Below are positions 6,266-10,724 of a DNA stretch of 10,724 nt, piece by piece (within the stretch, counting starts at the first letter, position 1; each line of letters begins with the position of its first letter). Origin of the DNA: Alphaproteobacteria bacterium (GTDB lineage Bacteria > Pseudomonadota > Alphaproteobacteria > Rhizobiales > Aestuariivirgaceae). A program made the position numbers and the translations under genes. The notes under the pieces were generated by a model, which had not been told where the DNA came from, ran no database searches, and saw only the letters and a program-made list of their open reading frames with translations. Location of the stretch: the NCBI GenBank assembly GCA_005884715.1, contig VAZZ01000284.1, positions 1-10,724 on the forward strand. The letters run 5' to 3'.

Positions 6266-6916
6266 ATGTCCAAATTGTATGTCCGCAGTTTTTCCCTCTC
6301 CCTCGATGGCTTTGGCGCAGGCCCCGATCAAAGCATCGACGACCCACTCGGCAAAGGCGGCATGACTCTGCATCAGTGGGTCCTTGGCACCCAAACTTTC
6401 CGCAAGATGTTCGGCCGGGACGGTGGTGAAACCGGCATCGATGATGATTTCGCCAAGCGCGGTTTCGAAAATGTCGGCGCCTGGATCCTGGGACGCAACA
6501 TGTTCGGCCCGGTCAGGGGTCCCTGGCCGGATGAAAGCTGGAAAGGATGGTGGGGCGACAATCCGCCCTATCACGTGCCGGTCTTCGTGCTCACTCATCA
6601 TGCGCGTGCACCGCTCGCCATGGATGGCGGCACGATCTTTCACTTCGTAACTGACGGCATCGAATCCGCCTTGCGCAAGGCGAAGGACGCGGCGAAAGGC
6701 AGGGATGTGCGCCTTGGCGGCGGCGTCGCGACGATAAGGCAATATCTGCGCGCACGACTCATCGATGAGATGCATCTCGCAATGGCGCCGCTCTTCCTCG
6801 GCAAGGGCGAGAATCTCTTTGCCGATCTCGATTTACCGGCACTGGGCTATGCCTGCACCGAACGTGTCTCGACCCCCGCGGTCACACATCTCATTGTAGC
6901 GAAACAGGCGCGTTAG
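6266..6916 (+). CDS. dihydrofolate reductase family protein (RibD C-terminal-like)
   Basis: 216 aa, the usual length for this family of NADPH-binding reductase-like proteins. Visible landmarks are the N-terminal strand and SLDGF block (about residues 8-16), GAWILGRNMFGP, the PVFVLTHH strand, then GGGVATIRQYLRARLIDEMHLAMAPLFLGKGENLF, the conserved nucleotide-binding and closing region of the RibD_C/DHFR fold. The substrate is not known; these stand-alone members are usually not true DHFR or riboflavin enzymes. The ATG has a strong GAGGAGA site (6254-6260) five bases away. It is divergent from the HxlR gene and is its most likely target. No lesion is seen, in contrast with the ketoacyl synthase on the other side of the regulator. 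Confidence 0.88.
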   Translation: MSKLYVRSFSLSLDGFGAGPDQSIDDPLGKGGMTLHQWVLGTQTFRKMFGRDGGETGIDDDFAKRGFENVGAWILGRNMFGPVRGPWPDESWKGWWGDNPPYHVPVFVLTHHARAPLAMDGGTIFHFVTDGIESALRKAKDAAKGRDVRLGGGVATIRQYLRARLIDEMHLAMAPLFLGKGENLFADLDLPALGYACTERVSTPAVTHLIVAKQAR

Positions 6917-6959
6917 ATCGATGCGGGTGCCGTTGTCCGGGGAAAGAACTGGGGCACAA

Positions 6960-7090
6960 GTTGCGGGAAAGCGCCGCAGTGGCGTCCCCGGCGCTCAGCA
7001 TCAGCGGCAGGATGAGCGCCACCTCGATCACGGTCACGGCAAGCGCCGCCACCAGCGTGCCGAACGGTTCGCGACCCGATGGGCCACCAC
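6960..7090 (-). pseudogene. relic of a ChaA-type calcium/proton antiporter
   Basis: The minus strand encodes REPFGTLVAALAVTVIEV, then ALILPLMLSAGDATAALSRN, which I recognise as the conserved membrane block of ChaA-like ion/proton antiporters (GEPFGTLVL-LAVTVIEVALI-LML). Immediately upstream, in another frame, the strand reads VVAHRV, the residues that precede this block in the family. Restoring one G (GTCGCGAA to GTCGGCGAA, near 7072) joins them as VVAHRVGEPFGTL. Only about 45 of some 360 residues remain, with no start and no C-terminal part, so this is a dead fragment and not a small gene. It lies between the DHFR-family and SnoaL-domain genes. The rest of 6917-7229 has no gene I can support. 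Confidence 0.6.
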
Positions 7091-7229
7091 TTGCCTTGAT
7101 CGATCCTGTTGGCATGGGGCAACGTCGTACCAAGCCATTGATTTCCTGATCGTTTGAAGATCTTCGCGCTCAACGAATGACGCTGAGGCAGTTTTTGTGT
7201 AGGCTGGATCCATCGATGGGGAGGACATC

Positions 7230-8132
7230 ATGGCATCCAGGATCGTAAATGACATCAAATCCCACTACCGCGCATGGGATCGCGGCAAGGGAACGACGAG
7301 CGAGCGCTTTGTAAATATGATGGCCGATGACGCGACTTTCCGCTCGATTGGTGCCGGGGCGGAACCGATGCTGTTCACGCGCTCCCACAGCAGGAAGGAC
7401 AAGATCCGCTCCTATTTCAAAGGGCTCGAGCACGACTGGAGCATGATCTTCTACAACGTCCGCATGTTCCTGGTGCAGAGCAGCACCATCGCGGTCTTCG
7501 GCGAATGCGCCTGGAAACAGAAGCATACCGGCAAGGTCGTTCATACGCCGAAGCTCGACATCCTTCGCCTCAAGCGCGTAAAGATTTCCGACTTCTTCGA
7601 ATATTTCGACAATCACCAGGCTTATGCGGCCTGCAGCACGGAGGGCGTCTGCACTGTCCCGCAGAACCCGAAGCCGATCTACAAATCGGGCGCCTCCGTG
7701 ACAATCAGCGGAAAGACAGCCGCGACGTCGACCAATGTGAAGATGCTCAAAAAGCTCTATGCAAAGTGGGACAAGACGAAAGGCGCGATTGCGGAATCAA
7801 TCATTCAGATTCTGGCCCCTAATGTTGTTTGGGGCTCGCTCACTGCTGGCGCCGATCCCGTCGCGTTCACCAAGATGCGCAAGAGCCGCGAAGAGGTCGG
7901 CGAATATTTCCGCGGCCTGGATCAGGGCTTCAAGATGGAGCATTACAAGGTCAAGGAATATGTCGCCAGTGGCCCCTACGTGCTCGTGCTGGCCGATATC
8001 TCTTTCACCAACAAGTCAACCGGCAAGACCTTCGTCTCGCCCAAGGCCGATCTCTGGCGTTTCGCGCGCGGCAAGGCCACCGAATTCTACGAATATTTCG
8101 ACACCGCCGCCGTCATGGCAACCACGGCGTAG
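7230..8132 (+). CDS. protein with two tandem SnoaL/NTF2-like domains
   Basis: 300 aa, probably cytoplasmic (no signal peptide or membrane segment). The chain is an internal duplication. Repeat 1 is about residues 6-135 and repeat 2 about 165-297, joined by a Thr/Ser/Lys-rich linker. Matching blocks are ADDATFRSIGAGAEP / APNVVWGSLTAGADP, IRSYFKGLEHDWSM / VGEYFRGLDQGFKM, HTGKVVHTPKLDILRL / STGKTFVSPKADLWRF and ISDFFEYFDNHQA / ATEFYEYFDTAAV. These are the pattern of SnoaL-like ketosteroid-isomerase-related folds, which normally act as single-domain dimers. The fusion would give a built-in dimer. No catalytic role can be assigned. A strong GGGGAGGA site lies four bases before the ATG. The gene stands alone, with hairpins after its stop. 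Confidence 0.8.
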   Translation: MASRIVNDIKSHYRAWDRGKGTTSERFVNMMADDATFRSIGAGAEPMLFTRSHSRKDKIRSYFKGLEHDWSMIFYNVRMFLVQSSTIAVFGECAWKQKHTGKVVHTPKLDILRLKRVKISDFFEYFDNHQAYAACSTEGVCTVPQNPKPIYKSGASVTISGKTAATSTNVKMLKKLYAKWDKTKGAIAESIIQILAPNVVWGSLTAGADPVAFTKMRKSREEVGEYFRGLDQGFKMEHYKVKEYVASGPYVLVLADISFTNKSTGKTFVSPKADLWRFARGKATEFYEYFDTAAVMATTA

Positions 8133-8133
8133 G

Positions 8134-8168
8134 TCACGCTCAGCGTGATCTCGGCAGCCAGCCTTTTT
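8134..8168 (+). terminator. possible terminator after the SnoaL-domain gene
   Basis: One base after the stop, TCACGCT-C-AGCGTGA (8134-8148) is a perfect inverted repeat. A short GGC/GCC stem then runs into TTTTT (8164-8168). The stem next to the T tract is weak, so factor-independent termination is uncertain. The stretch 8169-8285 has nothing I can name. Confidence 0.35.
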
Positions 8169-8285
8169 CGAGAGCCGCAAGCAGGTCAGCCACCGGCAAG
8201 CCAGACGGCACCAGCCTGCCGCGTATCTAGCACAGGGGGACGCGGCGTTAAAAGGTTATCGCCGCGGAAGGTGGTAAAACTGCGA

Positions 8286-8298
8286 TGATACGGTATCA
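8286..8298. promoter_or_regulatory. palindromic candidate operator upstream of the leader ORF
   Basis: TGATAC-G-GTATCA is a perfect 6-bp-arm palindrome 54 bp before the leader ATG, in the only sizeable non-coding gap before the cys operon. Symmetry and place suit a site for a dimeric regulator. No regulator gene is adjacent and none can be named. Confidence 0.35.
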
Positions 8299-8351
8299 AT
8301 CTGGTAACGGACTCGCTTGCGGTCTTTCATTGAGGCCAAAAGGGGAGCAAC

Positions 8352-8396
8352 ATGCGCAGATCACGACCACCTCAGATCTGCGATCTGAGGTGGTAA
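8352..8396 (+). CDS. 14-aa leader peptide ORF (MRRSRPPQICDLRW)
   Basis: The ATG at 8352 follows an AGGGGAG Shine-Dalgarno (8341-8347) with a four-base spacer. The frame runs 14 codons to TAA (8394-8396), 21 bases before the ATG of the 78-aa gene. The product is arginine-rich, holds an Arg-Pro-Pro stretch (codons 5-7) of the kind that slows ribosomes, and has a single Cys at codon 10. The ORF covers nearly the whole hairpin at 8359-8404, and the Cys codon TGC (8379-8381) is exactly the hairpin loop. Short, well-initiated ORFs placed over alternative structures are the hallmark of attenuator leaders. A regulatory role is inferred; that it is translated is likely from the ribosome site alone. 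Confidence 0.5.
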   Translation: MRRSRPPQICDLRW

Positions 8397-8412
8397 ACGT
8401 GATCGGAGGTGG
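8359..8412 (+). promoter_or_regulatory. attenuator-like RNA element with mutually exclusive stems
   Basis: Arm 1 (ACCACCTCAGATC, 8366-8378) and arm 2 (GATCTGAGGTGGT, 8382-8394) pair over 13 perfect base pairs with a TGC loop. The stem continues as GATCACG/CGTGATC (8359-8365 with 8398-8404) past an AAA bulge. Arm 1 can instead pair with the Shine-Dalgarno region: CCACCTC (8367-8373) with GAGGTGG (8406-8412), extended by GATC (8375-8378 with 8401-8404) and ACG/CGT (8363-8365 with 8413-8415). Arm 2 and the Shine-Dalgarno region are near copies of each other (GATCTGAGGTGG and GATCGGAGGTGG). Stem 1 leaves the ribosome site free; the other stem hides it. The leader ORF is translated through arm 1. 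Confidence 0.5.
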
Positions 8413-8417
8413 CGTCC

Positions 8418-8654
8418 ATGGACATGCGCGATATTGAAGCCTGCCTGCCGCCACGGCTTCATTCCTTCAGCCGTCAGGTGCTTGAAATTTACCTTCACGG
8501 CCACATGACCACCGCGGAATTCCGCCGCTGGTTCCATATGCCGAATTCCGACTATCTGCCACTCAGCGATTGCATCGCACAGAAAGTCGACCCGCATTAT
8601 ATTCCCGAGGCCAAGCTTCCAGCCTCCATAACGCTGAAACCCAATACACTTTAG
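8418..8654 (+). CDS. hypothetical protein, 78 aa, first full gene after the leader
   Basis: Family not recognised. The ATG at 8418 has a GGAGG site (8405-8409) with eight bases between; a GTG at 8409 would overlap that site and is rejected. The protein is soluble and His/Pro-rich, with a helix-like middle (FSRQVLEIYLHGHMTTAEFRRWF read as two segments) and two Cys. Codon use is GC-rich at third positions and like that of cysK, which supports real coding. It ends 76 bp before cysK on the same strand and is probably in the same transcript. Its ribosome site is the part controlled by the alternative stems upstream. A role in cysteine or sulfur metabolism is only inferred from place. Confidence 0.6.
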   Translation: MDMRDIEACLPPRLHSFSRQVLEIYLHGHMTTAEFRRWFHMPNSDYLPLSDCIAQKVDPHYIPEAKLPASITLKPNTL

Positions 8655-8730
8655 AGACCGATCTTCCGTGCGCCCGGCGGAACTGTTATCGGTTCATCCT
8701 GTCACGTCCTTTGAGCCTGTCGGAGTATTC

Positions 8731-9777
8731 ATGGATATCAAGCCGGATGTCATTGCCGCGATTGGCAACACCCCCCTGATCAAGCTGAAAAAGGCCTCGG
8801 AGCTGACCGGCTGCACCATCCTCGGCAAGGCCGAGTTCATGAATCCTGGCCAGTCGGTGAAGGATCGCGCCGCGTTGTTCATCATCAAGGACGCCATCGC
8901 CAAGGGCCAATTGCGGCCGGGCGGGACCATTGTCGAGGGGACGGCGGGCAATACCGGCATCGGCCTCGCGGTCGTGGCCAATGCCATGGGCTTCAGGACG
9001 GTCATCGTCATTCCGGTTACCCAAAGCCAGGAGAAGAAGGATACCCTGCGGCTGCTCGGTGCCGAACTCGTCGAGGTTCCCGCGGTCGCCTACAAGAATC
9101 CCAACAACTATGTGAAATATTCCGGCCGCCTCGCCGAGACCCTGGCCAAGACATTGCCGCAAGGGGCGATCTGGGCCAACCAGTTCGACAATGTCGCTAA
9201 CCGGCGGGCTCATATCGAAACCACCGCGCAGGAAATCTGGAAGCAGACCGACGGCAAGGTCGACGGCTTCGTTTCGGCGGTCGGATCGGGCGGCACGCTG
9301 GGCGGCGTCTCGGACGGCCTCAAGGCGAAGAACAAGAATATCCGCATCGCCCTTGCCGATCCTTTGGGCGCGGCCCTCTACAGCTACTACACGACGGGCG
9401 TGCTCAAGGCCGAAGGTTCTTCCATCACTGAAGGCATTGGCCAGGGCCGCATCACCAAGAATATCGAAGGGGCAAAGGTCGATGATGCCTTCCAGATACC
9501 GGACAGCGAGGCCATTCCCCTGGTCTTCGATCTCCTGAAAGAGGAAGGCCTGTGCCTTGGCGGGTCGACCGGCATCAACGTCGCGGGCGCCATCCGGCTC
9601 GCCAGGAAGATGGGACCTGGCCATACGATCGTCACCCTGCTCTGCGACTATGGGACGCGCTATCAGTCGAAGCTCTTCAACCCGGAATTCCTGCGCGAGA
9701 AAGGCCTGCCGGTACCGGACTGGCTGGAAGAACGGGCAAGCAGCGTGCCGACAGTATTCGAGGATATCTCCGCCTGA
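8731..9777 (+). CDS. cysK: cysteine synthase A (O-acetylserine sulfhydrylase)
   Basis: 348 aa. A PLP enzyme of fold type II that makes L-cysteine from O-acetylserine and sulfide in the cytoplasm. Seen: GNTPLIKL (12-19), the PLP lysine K44 in NPGQSVKDRAA, TAGNTGIGLA (Ala replaces the Ser of the more usual TSGNT), the phosphate-binding GSGGTLGG, EGIGQGRIT, the late GGSTGINVAGA block and CDYGTRYQSKLFN. Length and the C-terminal WLEE extension fit the longer alphaproteobacterial type. I chose ATG 8731, with GGAG five bases upstream; a GTG at 8668 would add 21 unconserved residues and lacks a ribosome site. It is intact and overlaps the stop of alaX's start by one base (TGATG). A cystathionine synthase-like activity is less likely given the neighbours. 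Confidence 0.93.
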   Translation: MDIKPDVIAAIGNTPLIKLKKASELTGCTILGKAEFMNPGQSVKDRAALFIIKDAIAKGQLRPGGTIVEGTAGNTGIGLAVVANAMGFRTVIVIPVTQSQEKKDTLRLLGAELVEVPAVAYKNPNNYVKYSGRLAETLAKTLPQGAIWANQFDNVANRRAHIETTAQEIWKQTDGKVDGFVSAVGSGGTLGGVSDGLKAKNKNIRIALADPLGAALYSYYTTGVLKAEGSSITEGIGQGRITKNIEGAKVDDAFQIPDSEAIPLVFDLLKEEGLCLGGSTGINVAGAIRLARKMGPGHTIVTLLCDYGTRYQSKLFNPEFLREKGLPVPDWLEERASSVPTVFEDISA

Positions 9778-10493
9778 TGACTCTCCTCCTCTTTCGCGAC
9801 GACGCCTATCTCAAATCCTGCGACGCCAAGGTCTTGGGCATCAATGAGCGGGGCGGCATCATCCTCGACCAGACGGTATTCTATCCGACCGCCGGCGGCC
9901 AGCCGGGAGACAAGGGCAGTCTCATGGTGGATGGCTCTCCCATAGCGATCGCCACCACCGTCTATGACGAAGCCAAGAATGCCGTGCATGTTCCGGCTGA
10001 GCCTGTGTCTCTCGCCCAAGGAACACCCGTCTCCGCCGCACTCGACTGGGACAACCGCTACCGCAACATGCGCTGCCATTCCCTCATGCATCTTCTCTGC
10101 GCCGCGGTCCCCTTCCCGGTGACCGGCAGCGCCTTGACCGAAGAGGGGGGACGCATCGACTTCGACATTCCGGAAGGCCATATCCCTATCAAGGAAGAGC
10201 TCGCCGCGAAGATCAATGGCTGGATCAGCGAGGATCATCCGATCACCACGCGCTGGATCGCCGAAGAGGAGCTCGACGCCAATCCGGGGCTGGTGCGCAC
10301 TCTGTGGGTCAAGCCGCCCCGTGGTTCGGGACGTATCCGCCTCGTCTCGATCGGTGTGAATGATGCGGTCGACCTGCAACCCTGCGGCGGCACCCATCTG
10401 AAATCGACGGGCGGCATTGGCCGGGTCGCGGTCGCCAAGATCGAGAACAAGGGGAAGATGAACCGCCGCATCAGGCTTGCTTTCGCGAGCTAG
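9777..10493 (+). CDS. alaX: alanyl-tRNA editing protein AlaX (trans-editing domain of AlaRS type)
   Basis: 238 aa. Free-standing relative of the AlaRS editing domain that hydrolyses mischarged Ser- (or Gly-) tRNA-Ala in the cytoplasm. The zinc-site motifs are both present: H101-x3-H105 (HSLMH) and C203-x3-H207 (CGGTH). QTVFYPTAGGQPGDKG (32-47) and HLKSTGGIG are further family signatures. The ATG at 9777 overlaps the cysK stop in TGATG, so translation is coupled; an open frame continues upstream but is inside cysK and has no family residues. A length near 240 aa fits the medium AlaX class. A weak inverted repeat (AATTTG 10502-10507, CAAATT 10515-10520) follows the stop. Why tRNA editing is tied to cysteine synthesis is not clear, though serine is both the cysteine precursor and the misacylated residue. 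Confidence 0.9.
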   Translation: MTLLLFRDDAYLKSCDAKVLGINERGGIILDQTVFYPTAGGQPGDKGSLMVDGSPIAIATTVYDEAKNAVHVPAEPVSLAQGTPVSAALDWDNRYRNMRCHSLMHLLCAAVPFPVTGSALTEEGGRIDFDIPEGHIPIKEELAAKINGWISEDHPITTRWIAEEELDANPGLVRTLWVKPPRGSGRIRLVSIGVNDAVDLQPCGGTHLKSTGGIGRVAVAKIENKGKMNRRIRLAFAS

Positions 10494-10551
10494 AGATAAT
10501 GAATTTGGGCGACTCAAATTTCCCTCTCCCTGAGCATGAGGAATATTGAAA

Positions 10552-10724
10552 ATGCAGTCGCCTTACGTCGTATCGACACAATGGCTGGCCGAGCGTTTGG
10601 ACGCGCCGGATATCGCCATCGTCGATGCCTCCTGGCATTTGCCGGCGGCCAAGCGCGACGCCAGAGCCGAATTTGCGGCGGCGCGCATTCCGGGAGCGCA
10701 GTTCTTCGACATCGATGACATTTC
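10552..10724 (+). CDS. sseA: 3-mercaptopyruvate sulfurtransferase (rhodanese family), 5' part, cut by window edge
   Basis: The first 57 codons are in the window. The reading begins MQSPYVVSTQWLAERL, followed by IAIVDASWHLP, RDARAEFAAARIPGAQFFDID. This is the start of a two-domain rhodanese of the SseA/mercaptopyruvate sulfurtransferase type; the RIPGAxFFDID block is the family signature at this place. Intact enzymes move sulfur from 3-mercaptopyruvate to thiols or cyanide. The catalytic Cys lies in the second domain, outside the window. A GAGGAA site (10538-10543) lies eight bases before the ATG. It is 58 bp after alaX on the same strand, so probably the third gene of the cysK operon, which joins cysteine synthesis with cysteine-derived sulfur transfer. 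A plain thiosulfate sulfurtransferase cannot be excluded from this part alone. Confidence 0.85.
   Translation, partial: MQSPYVVSTQWLAERLDAPDIAIVDASWHLPAAKRDARAEFAAARIPGAQFFDIDDI

Noticed and set aside
8668..8730. Upstream GTG start for cysK
   Set aside because: It adds 21 unconserved residues and lacks a Shine-Dalgarno; ATG 8731 has GGAG at good spacing and starts at the usual family position.
8686..9624. Open frame of 312 codons antisense to cysK
   Set aside because: cysK on the other strand has every family motif; the antisense frame has none.
9552..9776. In-frame upstream extension of alaX
   Set aside because: The frame is open only because it lies in cysK; the extension has no AlaX residues and the TGATG overlap gives a better start.
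9663..10517. Open frame of 284 codons antisense to alaX
   Set aside because: It mirrors alaX, which has intact zinc motifs; no domain is seen in the antisense product.
1..10724. CRISPR array, tRNA or rRNA gene, insertion sequence
   Set aside because: I saw no regularly spaced repeats, no tRNA-like or rRNA-like stretch, and no transposase motifs or terminal repeats on either strand.

Overview
The window is high-GC DNA with codon use and gene content typical of an alphaproteobacterium, probably in the Hyphomicrobiales (Rhizobiales). That assignment is inferred from the style of the cysK-alaX-sseA operon, the HxlR regulator and the membrane-anchored nuclease; the sequence cannot name the species.

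Left third (1-3200): an accessory-looking region. The tail of a c-type cytochrome (+) converges on a minus-strand group that reads leftward from 2504: a 73-aa membrane protein, a membrane-anchored staphylococcal-nuclease-like protein lacking two usual catalytic residues, a second 70-aa membrane protein that is a paralogue of the first, and an ankyrin-cytochrome c fusion broken by one frameshift. A small predicted secreted protein (+) follows.

Middle (3200-8130): several damaged metabolic genes. A D-2-hydroxyacid dehydrogenase has lost about 28-30 residues including its catalytic Glu. A FabF-type ketoacyl synthase carries a +1 frameshift in a G run and an in-frame loss of about 16 residues. 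It lies in a short operon behind an HxlR-type regulator, which is divergent from an intact dihydrofolate-reductase-family (RibD C-terminal-like) protein. Then come a roughly 45-codon relic of a ChaA-type Ca2+/H+ antiporter and an intact protein made of two tandem SnoaL/NTF2-like domains.

Right part (8280-10724): an intact sulfur-metabolism operon, cysK - alaX - sseA (sseA is cut by the window edge), preceded by an unknown 78-aa protein. In front of the 78-aa gene lies the most interesting element of the window. A 14-codon leader ORF with its own Shine-Dalgarno spans a near-perfect hairpin. The first arm of that hairpin can pair either with the second arm or with the Shine-Dalgarno of the 78-aa gene. 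The hairpin loop is exactly the leader's only Cys codon. This has the layout of a translation attenuator in front of cysteine-synthesis genes.

The intact genes (cysK, alaX, sseA, SnoaL protein, DHFR-family protein, HxlR) contrast with at least four damaged ones. Three of the lesions are one-base changes at homopolymers, so assembly error must be excluded before they are read as gene decay.
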